Origin: Bradyrhizobium sp. CSA112 | GTDB taxonomy: Bacteria > Pseudomonadota > Alphaproteobacteria > Rhizobiales > Xanthobacteraceae | Reading direction: 5' to 3' | NCBI RefSeq assembly: GCF_029051645.1 | Contig: NZ_JAACFS010000023.1 | Location: 1 to 64,000 of the forward strand | Length of the DNA stretch: 64,000 nt | Shown here: piece after piece, positions 18,674-27,470 of the stretch | How positions within the stretch are numbered: position 1 is the stretch's first letter | How the letters are laid out: the number at the start of each line of letters is the position of its first letter | The notes under the pieces: model-generated | What the model was told of the DNA's origin: nothing | What the model saw: only the letters and a program-made list of their open reading frames with translations | Databases searched by the model: none | Translations under genes and position numbers: made by a program

Positions 18674-18966
18674 CGCACCCCTGACCTGGTCCTGATTGCT
18701 CCGCGCCTTGCACGCGGGTGATTTCAATAGCGGTCAATTTCGCTCAGTGAAATAGCTCGTCCATGCGTCTTTCGTCGCGCGTCGCGTCGCGCCGCTGCAA
18801 AAGCGGGAACGCCACCACGGCCTTGCCGAAGGACGGGCGTTGTGCAAATCCCCGCTCCGGGCCGGGCTGCGGGGCAATTCTTTTCCGCGGGCCGGAATTC
18901 GGGTTTTCGCTACACACGGGCGCGGCTCCAGTCCATACTGGATCGCATCAAAGGGAGGTCTTTCAA

Positions 18967-20139
18967 ATGCGTGAAGCTGTCATCGTTTCCTATGCACGTA
19001 CGGGGCTGGCAAAGTCCGGCCGCGGCGGGTTCAACATCACGCCGCCGATGTCGATGGCGGCTCACGCCATCAAGCACGCCGTCGAGCGCGCCGGGGTCGA
19101 GAAGGAGTATGTCGAGGACTGCTATCTCGGAAATTGCGCGCATGGCGCTCCCAATATCGGCCGCCAGGCCGCGCTGCTCGCGGGCCTGCCGAAATCGACG
19201 GCCGGCGTCTCCGTCAACCGGTTCTGCTCCTCCGGCCTGCAGACCATCGCGATGGCCGCCAACTCGATCCGCTCTGACGGCGCGGATTGCATCGTGGCCG
19301 GCGGCGTCGAGAGCATCTCGATCCCCGGCGGCGGCTCGCCCAAGGAATCGATCGATCCTGATTTGCTCAAGGCCGCGCCCGACATCTTCATGGCGATGAT
19401 CGACACCGCCGATATCGTCGCCGAGCGCTACAAGGTCAGCCGTGAGTATCAGGACGAATACTCGCTGGAATCGCAGCGCCGCATGGCGGCCGCCCAGCAG
19501 GCCAACAAGTTCAAGGACGAAATCGTCCCGATGAAGACCAAGATGAAGGTGGTCGACAAAGCGACCAAGGCGGAAAGCATCGTCGACTACACCGTCGATC
19601 GCGACGAGTGCAACCGCCCCGAGACCACCATGGAAGGCCTCGCCAAGCTCGAGCCGGTCAAGGGCCCCGGCAAGTACGTCACCGCCGGCAACGCCAGCCA
19701 GCTCTCGGACGGTGCTGCGGCGGTCGTTCTGATGGAAGCCAAGGACGCCGAGAAGCGCGGCCTCAATCCGATGGGCCGCTTCGTCGCCTGGGCGGCCGCG
19801 GGCTGCGAGCCGGACGAGATGGGCATCGGCCCGATCTATGCCGTGCCGAAACTGTTGAAGCGCCACGGCCTGAAGGTCGACGACATCGATCTCTGGGAGC
19901 TCAACGAAGCCTTCGCCAGCCAGTGCCTCTATTCGCGCGACAAGCTCGGCATCGATCCCGAGAAGTACAATGTCAATGGCGGCTCGATCGCGATCGGCCA
20001 CCCCTTCGGCATGACCGGTGCGCGTCTCACCGGCCACATCCTGCAGGAAGGTCGTCGGCGCAAGGCCAAGTGGGGCGTCGTCACGATGTGCATCGGTGGC
20101 GGCCAGGGCGGCGCAGGACTGTTCGAGATCTATAGCTGA
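18967..20139 (+). CDS. Acetyl-CoA acyltransferase (thiolase)
   Basis: 390-residue thiolase II. The nucleophilic Cys87 is in NRFCSSG, the catalytic His345 in GHPFG and the second Cys375 in MCIGGGQGG. It catalyses thiolytic cleavage of 3-ketoacyl-CoA, or the reverse condensation, in beta-oxidation-type pathways. The ATG at 18967 follows AAAGGGAGG; the frame is open upstream to 18763 without a ribosome site. The gene is monocistronic, followed by a strong hairpin terminator. No hydroxyacyl-CoA dehydrogenase partner is adjacent. Confidence 0.92.
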   Translation: MREAVIVSYARTGLAKSGRGGFNITPPMSMAAHAIKHAVERAGVEKEYVEDCYLGNCAHGAPNIGRQAALLAGLPKSTAGVSVNRFCSSGLQTIAMAANSIRSDGADCIVAGGVESISIPGGGSPKESIDPDLLKAAPDIFMAMIDTADIVAERYKVSREYQDEYSLESQRRMAAAQQANKFKDEIVPMKTKMKVVDKATKAESIVDYTVDRDECNRPETTMEGLAKLEPVKGPGKYVTAGNASQLSDGAAAVVLMEAKDAEKRGLNPMGRFVAWAAAGCEPDEMGIGPIYAVPKLLKRHGLKVDDIDLWELNEAFASQCLYSRDKLGIDPEKYNVNGGSIAIGHPFGMTGARLTGHILQEGRRRKAKWGVVTMCIGGGQGGAGLFEIYS

Positions 20140-20186
20140 GGTTTTTCGAACGGCGCGTTACTGAGAAGGCGCTCGCAACAAAGAAG

Positions 20187-20209
20187 ATGGCTCCGCAAGG
20201 AGCCATTTT
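20187..20209 (+). terminator. Rho-independent terminator of the thiolase gene
   Basis: ATGGCTCC-GCAA-GGAGCCAT forms a perfect 8-bp stem with a GCAA tetraloop, followed by TTT. It lies 48 bases after the thiolase stop. Confidence 0.8.
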
Positions 20210-20246
20210 CCGTTTGAGACCTCGTTCCGTTCGAGGCCCCGGTGCC

Positions 20247-20474
20247 TCAGTAGCGATGCTTCTTGATGATCACGACCTTGTCGCGATGACCATGCCGCCA
20301 TCCGCGATGGTAGCCGCGGCCGCGGTGCCCTCGGAATTCGGCACGCGCGCCGTAGCCGTGGTGATGGCCGTGATAACCGCCACGCTTGATCACGACGGTC
20401 TCGGCGCTCGCAATCGACGGCGCCGCGATGATGATCGCGCCAAGCGCGGCGATAGCGTATCCAAGCTTCTTCAT
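20247..20474 (-). CDS. Small exported His/Gly/Arg-rich protein
   Basis: 75 residues from the ATG at 20474, with GAGGAG at 7-12 bases upstream. A clean signal peptide (MKKLGYAIAALGAIIIAAPSI, cleavage after SA near residue 24) precedes a mature part dominated by His, Gly and Arg (GYHGHHHGYG) and a basic end (KVVIIKKHRY). Similar exported His/Gly-rich peptides are frequent in rhizobia and may bind metal or polyanions; the role is not established. A general-stress (EcfG-like) promoter may drive it. Confidence 0.7.
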   Translation of the reverse strand: MKKLGYAIAALGAIIIAAPSIASAETVVIKRGGYHGHHHGYGARAEFRGHRGRGYHRGWRHGHRDKVVIIKKHRY

Positions 20475-20497
20475 TCCAATTCTCCTCAATTGAGCGA

Positions 20498-20529
20498 AGA
20501 CAAAACATTGGATTGCGGGGAACGTTCCC
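20498..20529 (-). promoter_or_regulatory. Possible EcfG-type promoter
   Basis: Reading the minus strand, GGAAC then 16 bases then TGTT matches the alphaproteobacterial general-stress sigma consensus (GGAAC-N16/17-CGTT) with one mismatch. It lies shortly upstream of the small exported protein. The -35 lies inside a GGGAAC-GTTCCC palindrome (20518-20529). The call rests on motif similarity only. Confidence 0.35.
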
Positions 20530-20609
20530 GCGGAACCTCAAGAGAATTCTGAACGCTTGTTCAGATGCGTGCGTCGCGCTGCGTCGGCCGTTCGACCTTT
20601 GGATAGATT

Positions 20610-20692
20610 CGTAGGATGGGTGGAGCGAAGCGATACCCACCAACGCCAGCGCTTGTGGGCGATGGGTATCGCTTCGCTCCACCCATCCTACG
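20610..20692. repeat. Intergenic inverted repeat (GTAGGATGGGTGGAGCG family)
   Basis: The left arm GTAGGATGGGTGGAGCGAAG and the matching right arm ending CCACCCATCCTAC are exact complements, enclosing GATACCCA/TGGGTATC. The same unit recurs at 42541-42622 and as a half at 14382-14412. Confidence 0.8.
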
Positions 20693-20850
20693 TGGATGTA
20701 GCCGCCGGTGGATCAAAACGCGTCGGTCTGCCCACTCATGGATCGTCGGCACCACGATTGGCTTTGCGTGGGACGATGGACGCCCTGCTTGCGGAACGCC
20801 GGTGCCGGGCGCATCATCGCGCCATAAAAATCACAGGGGGGAGTGTTGCC

Positions 20851-22131
20851 ATGAGCGGGGTTTCACGCCGTCATTTTCTGGGTCTGACCGGCTCGGCCGC
20901 GGTCGCAGCCATGTCGGGACCTGTCAACGCCGCGATGGGGCCGAATGACAAGTTCGACCTCGTGATCAAGGGCGGCGATGTGCTGGATCCCAGCCAGTCG
21001 CTTAGGGGCAAGCGCGACATCGGCATTCGCTGGGGCGTGATCGAGGCGGTCGAGAACGAGATTCCGGCCGCGCGCGCCGCAAAGACCATCGACGCCTCGG
21101 GCAAGCTGGTGACGCCCGGCCTGATCGATCTGCATTCCCACGTCTATCCCTACGGCTCGGCGATCGGCATTCCCGCGGACGAACTGGTGCAGGCGCAGGC
21201 GACCACCACGGTGGTGTCGGCGGGCGATGCCGGCGTCCACAATCTCGCTGCGCTGCGCCGTTACATCGTCGCGCAATCGCGGGCGCGGATTTACGCCTTC
21301 GTCCATATCGCCAACAACGGCCTGTCCGGATTCCCGGTCGCCGAACTCTACAACATCGATTACGCGCAGGTGGAAGCCTGCGCGATGGCGCTGGCCGAAA
21401 ATCCGGATTTCCTGCTCGGTGTGAAGGTCCGGATGTCGGAGAACGTGATCGCCAAGCACGGCCTGGAGCCGCTGAAGCGTTCGATCAAGGCCTGCGAAAT
21501 GTGCGGCTGGCCGGCCAAGATGATGGTGCATATCGGCGGCGTCGAGACCAAGGAACTGATGTCTGAGATTCTCAACCTGCTGCGGCCGGGGGACGTGTTG
21601 ACGCACGCCTATTCCGGCGCCCCGAACATCGCCGGCGCCTTCACCAACATCGTGCAGGATGGAAAACTGTTGCCGGCGGCGCTCGCCGCCAAGCAGCGCG
21701 GCGTGATGTTCGATGTCGGCCATGGCGGCGGCAGTTTCGACTTCACGGTGGCGGAGGTGGCGATCCCCGGCGGCTGCACGCCTGATACGATCTCCTCCGA
21801 CATCCACGTCTTCTCCGGCAATTCGCCGGGCATGCCTTACTTGCCGAACGTCATGAGCAAGTTCATCCCGCTCGGCCTTTCGCTGGAGCAGGTGGTGGCG
21901 GCGGCGACGGTGACGCCGGCCAAGATCATCAACCGCGCGCCGAAGATCGGCACGCTGCAGATCGGCGCGCCCGGCGACGTCGCGATCTTGGAGTTGGTCG
22001 AGGGGCAGACCTCGTTCGTCGACACCCGCAACAACAAGCGCGAGGGCAAGCTGCTGCTCAAGCCGGTGCAGACTGTGATTAACGGCGTGCCGTTCGGTCG
22101 GCCCTACCAGGCGCCGTTCGCGGTGCGATGA
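20851..22131 (+). CDS. Amidohydrolase/deacetylase family metallohydrolase, Tat-exported
   Basis: 426 residues. A twin-arginine signal (SRRHFLGLTG, residues 5-14) points to folded export. The amidohydrolase barrel shows the HxH metal pair in DLHSHVYPYG, a Lys candidate in GVKVRMSENV, then HIGGVE, HAYSGA and the late Asp/His in SSDIHVFSG. The C-terminal beta-domain ends with APGDVAILE. The ATG at 20851 follows GGGGGAG; the frame is open further upstream but crosses a palindromic repeat. Reaction class: hydrolysis of a cyclic amide or N-acyl bond; the substrate is unknown. Confidence 0.85.
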   Translation: MSGVSRRHFLGLTGSAAVAAMSGPVNAAMGPNDKFDLVIKGGDVLDPSQSLRGKRDIGIRWGVIEAVENEIPAARAAKTIDASGKLVTPGLIDLHSHVYPYGSAIGIPADELVQAQATTTVVSAGDAGVHNLAALRRYIVAQSRARIYAFVHIANNGLSGFPVAELYNIDYAQVEACAMALAENPDFLLGVKVRMSENVIAKHGLEPLKRSIKACEMCGWPAKMMVHIGGVETKELMSEILNLLRPGDVLTHAYSGAPNIAGAFTNIVQDGKLLPAALAAKQRGVMFDVGHGGGSFDFTVAEVAIPGGCTPDTISSDIHVFSGNSPGMPYLPNVMSKFIPLGLSLEQVVAAATVTPAKIINRAPKIGTLQIGAPGDVAILELVEGQTSFVDTRNNKREGKLLLKPVQTVINGVPFGRPYQAPFAVR

Positions 22132-22149
22132 GGGATCGCGCCGCTGGCC

Positions 22150-23850
22150 TCAGGCGGAAGCGGGCCCGTCGGCTCGGCCGATCAGCTTCCTGACCAGCGG
22201 CTCGGGATCATCAGGGATGGCGTCGCCCCGCCAGGCGACGTGCTGATCGGTGCGCGCAAGGATGAGCTTTGGGCCGCCGGGCGGCTGCGCTTCGTTGGCG
22301 GGGACGTCGACAATCCCAAACGGAACGCCATTGGCGCGCATCGCCTCAGCCAAGGGCTCAACCGCGATGTCCGGGTCGTATCGCAACAGGGTGTAGCCCG
22401 GCCCGAGCGCATCATAGACCGGCCGTCCGTCGGACAATGTCGCGAACGGAAGCCGGCAGCCCGGCGTCGAGGACGGCGTGAACTCCGCCATCGTAAAACC
22501 CGGCTGCTCGGCGCCGTCATAGGCGATGATCGGGGAGCGATCGTAGAAATAGCCAAAGTTGAGGCCGGCGCAGCAATATTGCTGCACGTTCAAATCATAG
22601 GCCGCTTGCCCCACTTGCTGGCGGACGGCGTCGCCCTCCGGCCCCGGCTGCTCGATCGCATCGGGAACGGTGCGACGCTGGCTCAACACCTTGCCCGCCA
22701 TCTCCATCGCAAAGCGGGACACTTGCTCGGTGATCGGAAGGCGCTCGGCTTCATAGGCATCGAGGATGGCGACGTCGGCCCATCCCTGCAGATAGGCGGC
22801 CAGCAGCCAGGCGAGGTTGGTTGCATCAGCGATCCCGGCATTCATCCCGTAGCCGGCATAGGGCATCCACAAATGCGCGGCGTCGCCACAGATGAACGCA
22901 CGCCCCTTGCGAAACCGGTCGGCAACAAGGCGGCGGCCGACCCAATCCTCCTTGCTCAGGACCTCGTATTCGAAGTCAGGGCCGACGCCGAGAATGGCAC
23001 GGATCGAGGTGTCGCGATCGACAGATTCGAAGGTCTCGTCCTCGCGATTGAGGTGGTTGTGGATCAGCCATTTCTCCCGGCCGTCGATCGCGACCACCGT
23101 TCCGCAGCGCCGCGGATTGAGCGACAGCGTCATCCAGGCAGGACGGTCCATAAGCTCGATCAGGCCGGGCGCGTGTATGTAGGTCGATTGCACGCGCTGG
23201 ATGATCGGTGTTCCCTGCAAATTCGCATCGATGGCCTTGCGAACGAGCGAGCGCGCCCCATCGCAGCCGACGATGAAGTCGGCATGAATCTGCGAAGCAG
23301 TTCCGGTATCGAGGTTCCGGACGGTCGCAACGATGCCGTCATTGCCTTCGCTGAAGTCTTCGAACGCGGTGCGGTTTAGAATCTGAAGCCCGTCGATAGC
23401 AGCGGCGTGGGCGAACAGCACGGGTTCCATGTAGATCTGGTTGATACGGTGCGGCGGCTCGGCCGTCAGCCAGTCGGTATCGGGTCCACCAGTGGCGGTA
23501 TAGCGATCGCGCCGGCAGGGAATCAGGATGCGCGAAAGCTCGATGCCCGTTGCTGTTGTGCGGTAAGAGCAATCGTTCGGGTAGTCGGCCGGCAGTCCGG
23601 TGTCGCGCAGCTTCTGCGCCAGCCCGAGCCGGCGGAAGATCTCCATCGAACGCGATGAGACATGGTTGCACTTCACGCTCGGCGGCTCGCCGGCCGAGCG
23701 CGTTTCCACTGTCGTGACGGATATTCCACGCAGCGCGAGGTCCATGGCGAGCGTTAGCCCGACCGGACCGGCGCCGACCACGAGAACAGAACAGGTCTTC
23801 ACCTTGTCGCTCACTGCCTTGTCGCTTGCTGCGTGGGGACGATCATGCAT
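22150..23850 (-). CDS. FAD-dependent monooxygenase (aromatic hydroxylase family)
   Basis: 566-residue class A flavoprotein hydroxylase. The FAD Rossmann motif VVGAGPVGLTLAMDLALRG is near residue 24. The DG motif region VGCDGARSLVRKA comes next, followed by the GD motif GDAAHLWMPYAGYGMNAG and a C-terminal thioredoxin-like extension typical of phenol or hydroxyphenylpropionate hydroxylases. These use NAD(P)H and O2 to hydroxylate an aromatic ring. The ATG at 23850 was preferred; a TTG 15 bases upstream is possible. It is divergent from a Bug gene only 38 bases away, which suggests shared control. Confidence 0.9.
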   Translation of the reverse strand: MHDRPHAASDKAVSDKVKTCSVLVVGAGPVGLTLAMDLALRGISVTTVETRSAGEPPSVKCNHVSSRSMEIFRRLGLAQKLRDTGLPADYPNDCSYRTTATGIELSRILIPCRRDRYTATGGPDTDWLTAEPPHRINQIYMEPVLFAHAAAIDGLQILNRTAFEDFSEGNDGIVATVRNLDTGTASQIHADFIVGCDGARSLVRKAIDANLQGTPIIQRVQSTYIHAPGLIELMDRPAWMTLSLNPRRCGTVVAIDGREKWLIHNHLNREDETFESVDRDTSIRAILGVGPDFEYEVLSKEDWVGRRLVADRFRKGRAFICGDAAHLWMPYAGYGMNAGIADATNLAWLLAAYLQGWADVAILDAYEAERLPITEQVSRFAMEMAGKVLSQRRTVPDAIEQPGPEGDAVRQQVGQAAYDLNVQQYCCAGLNFGYFYDRSPIIAYDGAEQPGFTMAEFTPSSTPGCRLPFATLSDGRPVYDALGPGYTLLRYDPDIAVEPLAEAMRANGVPFGIVDVPANEAQPPGGPKLILARTDQHVAWRGDAIPDDPEPLVRKLIGRADGPASA

Positions 23851-23888
23851 AACTGCTAGCCACAAAAAATTTCATCGGGGAGACGTGG

Positions 23889-24893
23889 ATGTTTCGATCG
23901 ATGCGGCAGCGCGTAGCCTTGCGTCCTGTTGCCTTGGGCCTTGTTGTCATGTTCTCGCTGCTGTCGCCATTGGCAGCCAGTATAGCAAACGCATATCCCG
24001 ATCAGCCGATCAAGATCATCGTGTCGTTTCCGCCCGGCGGCAGTGCCGATATCGTGATCCGTGCCCTGCAGCCGGCGCTGGCGGAGGAATTGCGTCAGCC
24101 GATCGTCATCGAAAATCGAGCGGGAGCGGGCGGCAACATCGGAATTGGCGCCGTGGCGCAGGCCGCGCCGGACGGCTATACGGTCGGCGTCGCCGCAGCG
24201 GGCGTGCTCACGGTCAATCCTCACCTCAATCGCGCGGCGATGCCCTTCGATCCGTTGAAGGATCTTGTGCCCGTCACCTTGCTGGCGGAAATCCCGTTCG
24301 TGTTGGTTGCATCGCAAAAATCAGAAATTTCTTCAGTCACGGACCTCATTGCGAGGGCCAAGGCCCAACCGCAAAATCTGTCGATCGGCCATGGCGGCAA
24401 CGGCACCGCCATGCACCTGACCTCGGCGCTGTTCGCGCAAAAGGCGGACATCAGAGTTCAATTGATCGCCTATCGCGGCACCGCGCCGGCTACGACCGAC
24501 GTTCTTGCCGGCCACATTCCGCTGGCCGTGCTGGATATCCCGGCGTCCCAGCAATTGATCCGGGAGGGCAAGCTCAGGGCGCTCGGGGTCTCTGCCGCCA
24601 AGCGCGTCGTATTCCTGCCGGACGTTGCGCCGCTGGCGGAGTTGGGCCTGAGCGGATTTGAATCCGTCGGCTGGTTTGGAATTGTTGCGCCCGCGGGCAC
24701 GCCGCCCGACATCGTCGGTAAATTGAACGCAGCTTTCGTCAAGGCATTGAGCGATCCCGCGGCCATCGAGAAGATCCGCGTGCTCGGCGCCGAGCCCGCG
24801 CCCACCTCGCCCGACGCCTTCGCCAGATTCATTCAGAGCGAAAGCACGAAATGGGGGAAACTGATCGCCGAGGCGGGAATCAAGAGCGAATAA
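23889..24893 (+). CDS. Bug/TctC-type binding protein
   Basis: 334-residue periplasmic binding protein, third of the window. The signal peptide (about residues 1-36, ending ASIANA before YPDQP) precedes SFPPGGSADIVIRAL and AAPDGYTVG. A GGGGAG site precedes the ATG. It is divergent from the FAD monooxygenase with a very short gap, making an uptake/hydroxylation pair for an aromatic acid plausible. No TctAB subunits are nearby. Confidence 0.9.
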   Translation: MFRSMRQRVALRPVALGLVVMFSLLSPLAASIANAYPDQPIKIIVSFPPGGSADIVIRALQPALAEELRQPIVIENRAGAGGNIGIGAVAQAAPDGYTVGVAAAGVLTVNPHLNRAAMPFDPLKDLVPVTLLAEIPFVLVASQKSEISSVTDLIARAKAQPQNLSIGHGGNGTAMHLTSALFAQKADIRVQLIAYRGTAPATTDVLAGHIPLAVLDIPASQQLIREGKLRALGVSAAKRVVFLPDVAPLAELGLSGFESVGWFGIVAPAGTPPDIVGKLNAAFVKALSDPAAIEKIRVLGAEPAPTSPDAFARFIQSESTKWGKLIAEAGIKSE

Positions 24894-24968
24894 GACGCGT
24901 CTCGATCGTGCGGCTATTGCGGATCGCGCTGGTGTTTCGCTGCGAATAGCGCGAAGCCGATCCGGCCG

Positions 24969-25847
24969 TCAGGCCGGCTGCTTCCGTGCGCGGTTCTCGC
25001 CGATGATGTCGGCGACGACGGCTGCCATCACCAAGGCCCCGCCAACGAGCGCCCGCGAACCTGGCGCCTCGTGGAACGCCAGCCACACCCAGAACGGCAT
25101 CAGCGGTGTTTCCAGCGTTGAGATCAGCGCGGCCTGACCTGATGGCAACAGGCGCAAGGCGAGGAAGAACAGCGTCAGGCCGAGCGCGACCTGAAAGAAC
25201 CCGAACATTGCGAGAATGAGCAGGTCGTGGCCGGTGACGGCCGCTACCCCCTGGGCAAAAGGAAAGCTGACGATGCTGCCCAGGATATTGGAGACGACTG
25301 CGGCGGCGACCATCGACCGATTCTTGTTCCGCCTGACCGCGGCCGTCATGACGGCGATTGCCACGGTGGTGAGGCAGGCCAGCGCAATCCCGAGGACATC
25401 GGAACCAATACTGGCATGGCCGACGATGATCACGACGCCGAAGAGCGCGGTCAGGATGGCCAGAACGGTGCGCAGCGCAATCGCCTCCCGCAGCCATATC
25501 CACGCGATCGCGGCCGTGACCAGCGGGCCCGTCGCAATGATGACGGCGACATTGGATACGTTCGTCAACTGCAATGACGGAATGAACGCCACCATCGCCA
25601 GCGTCGAAAGCGATGCGACCAGCCAGCCGCTTGTGCCCATCTCGGCCAGATCGCGCAAGCTGGTGCGGCCTTGCAGCACCAGCATGATCGCAATGATCAT
25701 CGCACCGCCGAACAAGCCCCGCCAGAACAGGATGGTCCAGGAATCATAGGGCAGCAGTCGCGTGAAGAACGGCGCCGTGCTCCAGGCTATGGAAGCGCCC
25801 ACCACGAGCGCAATCCCGATGCGATGCTGCGAATGTGTCCCGGTCAT
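24969..25847 (-). CDS. EamA/DMT-family transporter
   Basis: 292 residues with ten predicted hydrophobic helices in two EamA halves. The first begins IGIALVVGASIAWSTAPFFTR; the second ends with SALISTLETPLMPFWVW-type helix 8-9 residues and a charged C-terminus (GENRARKQPA). These are inner-membrane metabolite or amino-acid exporters. It lies 3' of, and on the same strand as, an aminotransferase gene, 40 bases apart, so the pair may be co-transcribed. The substrate is unknown. Confidence 0.88.
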   Translation of the reverse strand: MTGTHSQHRIGIALVVGASIAWSTAPFFTRLLPYDSWTILFWRGLFGGAMIIAIMLVLQGRTSLRDLAEMGTSGWLVASLSTLAMVAFIPSLQLTNVSNVAVIIATGPLVTAAIAWIWLREAIALRTVLAILTALFGVVIIVGHASIGSDVLGIALACLTTVAIAVMTAAVRRNKNRSMVAAAVVSNILGSIVSFPFAQGVAAVTGHDLLILAMFGFFQVALGLTLFFLALRLLPSGQAALISTLETPLMPFWVWLAFHEAPGSRALVGGALVMAAVVADIIGENRARKQPA

Positions 25848-25887
25848 CTCTGGATTTCATCTCCGCGCACGACCGGGTTTCGGGCGC

Positions 25888-27132
25888 TCAGCTCCGCGCC
25901 CGTTTCTCCACATTGGCGATTCTGGCCGGCACGCCAAATTCCTTGCGGCAGACTTCGGCGAGGACGGCGACACCCTCGCGGATCTGCTCATGCGAGGGGC
26001 TGGCAAAGCACAGCCGTAAGCGGCTGCCGGCATAGGCCTTGTCGGTCGACCATTCAGGACCGGGATTGATGGCGACGCCCGCGGCAAGCGCGGCCTGATA
26101 GAGCTTCAGCGTGTCGACATTGTCGGGAAGTTTCACCCACAGGAAGATCCCTCCCTTGGGATCTTCGAATTCGGCCGCGGTGCCGAACTGCTCGTTGAGC
26201 GCTTCCATCAGCGTGTCGAGCTTCGCGCGCAGGCCGCGCGTCAGCTTCGGCACATGGGTGGAAAAATGCGGCGCGCAATATTCCGCCAGCACCATCTGCT
26301 CCAGCGCGCCACTTCCGGCGTCGGTCTTCAGCGCCAGCATCCGCGACATCATTTCCCAGGGCGCGACGATGAAGCCGACCCGCAATGCGGGCGCGATCGA
26401 TTTCGAGAACGAGCCGATGTGAATGACGCCGCCGTGCCGGCTCATGGCATAGATCGCGGGCGGACGCTCACCGCTCCAGATCAGATCGGCGTAGCAATCG
26501 TCTTCGAAGATCGGCACGCCGTATTCCTGCGACAGTTTCAGCATCTCCGCGCGCCGCGTCTGTGGCAGGATCGAGCCGGTCGGGTTTTGCACGGTCGGAA
26601 TGGTGTAGATGTATTTCGGCGTGATGCCGCGCCGCTTGTGGTCGGCGAGCGCCGCCGCCAGCGCGTCCATCCGCATGCCCTGATCGTCCAGGGGAATGCC
26701 GACCGCCTTGACGCCGAGCCGCGTCAGCCGGTTCAGCGCGCCCTGATAGGTCTCCTGTTCGACCAGCACGGTATCGCCGCGCGCCAGTAGCGTTTGATTG
26801 ACGAGGTCGAGCGCCTGCAGCGAGCCCGAGACGATCAGGATGTCGTCGGCGCTGCAGGCGATGCCGGCGTCACGCTTGAGTTTGGCGGTGAGGAATTCGC
26901 GCAACGGGCGATAGCCCTGCGGCCCGCTGGCAAGCCCGTAGGTCGCAAGCGTCTTGCCCTCGCGCCTGAGCACGGCGTTGACCGCCTCGATCAGGCCGTC
27001 GACCGGCACCTGCTCGGGATCGTTGTTGCCGCCGACGAAGCTGTATTTGGCGAGACCCGTCCACCGCGCTGCCGGCGCCGGCAATCCGGCTGGCAGCAAG
27101 GGCGCAAAGTCGAAGGGGGTTGCGGTAGACAT
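25888..27132 (-). CDS. PLP-dependent aminotransferase (fold type I, LysN/MocR-domain-like)
   Basis: 414 residues. The PLP lysine lies in GSFSKSIAPALRVGF. The upstream block has the Asp/Tyr PLP contacts (FEDDCYADLIW) and an Asn in PTVQNPTGSILPQ. This is the aminotransferase domain related to 2-aminoadipate and aromatic aminotransferases, without a GntR DNA-binding domain. The ATG at 27132 is preceded by GGGAG. An EamA exporter follows on the same strand. It probably transaminates a large or aromatic amino acid in the cytosol. Confidence 0.88.
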   Translation of the reverse strand: MSTATPFDFAPLLPAGLPAPAARWTGLAKYSFVGGNNDPEQVPVDGLIEAVNAVLRREGKTLATYGLASGPQGYRPLREFLTAKLKRDAGIACSADDILIVSGSLQALDLVNQTLLARGDTVLVEQETYQGALNRLTRLGVKAVGIPLDDQGMRMDALAAALADHKRRGITPKYIYTIPTVQNPTGSILPQTRRAEMLKLSQEYGVPIFEDDCYADLIWSGERPPAIYAMSRHGGVIHIGSFSKSIAPALRVGFIVAPWEMMSRMLALKTDAGSGALEQMVLAEYCAPHFSTHVPKLTRGLRAKLDTLMEALNEQFGTAAEFEDPKGGIFLWVKLPDNVDTLKLYQAALAAGVAINPGPEWSTDKAYAGSRLRLCFASPSHEQIREGVAVLAEVCRKEFGVPARIANVEKRARS

Positions 27133-27190
27133 GGATATTCACTCCCGTTTTGTTTTTCGTTGAGAAGGCCGCTCGCGGGCTTCCGGCAGG

Positions 27191-27412
27191 CTAGTTCTTG
27201 CTGATCCTGGTCGGCCGTCCCTGGCTGATGAAGGCATAATGCCCGCCGACGCCGCTGAACATCAGCGCCCCGGCCGTGGATTCGGCGATTTCGCCGGAGG
27301 CGGCGAAGTTCTGTTCGATGGTCCCGGTCTGCGCACCGGCGGCCGCACAGTTCAGGATCGACAGCGCGGCCAGAATCGCGAAAAGAAGGCTGCTACCGCC
27401 GCTGTGACACAT
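27191..27412 (-). CDS. Small exported protein, unknown function
   Basis: 73 residues if translation starts at the ATG at 27412. A hydrophobic signal (LLFAILAALSILNCAAAGAQ) is followed by a 40-residue mature part with GGHYAFISQGRPTR. The longer open frame upstream lacks a ribosome site and runs into the opposing antiporter gene. The cysteine in the signal does not make a convincing lipobox. I recognise no family. Confidence 0.5.
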   Translation of the reverse strand: MCHSGGSSLLFAILAALSILNCAAAGAQTGTIEQNFAASGEIAESTAGALMFSGVGGHYAFISQGRPTRISKN

Positions 27413-27470
27413 TGCTTGTTTGACCCCCGCACCGGGACCTCTAGGTTGGGGCAGGGGAAAGTCCGGAACC

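Noticed and set aside
20557..20850. Upstream extension of the amidohydrolase
   Set aside because: It runs through a palindromic repeat, and the Tat signal and GGGGGAG site fix the start at 20851.
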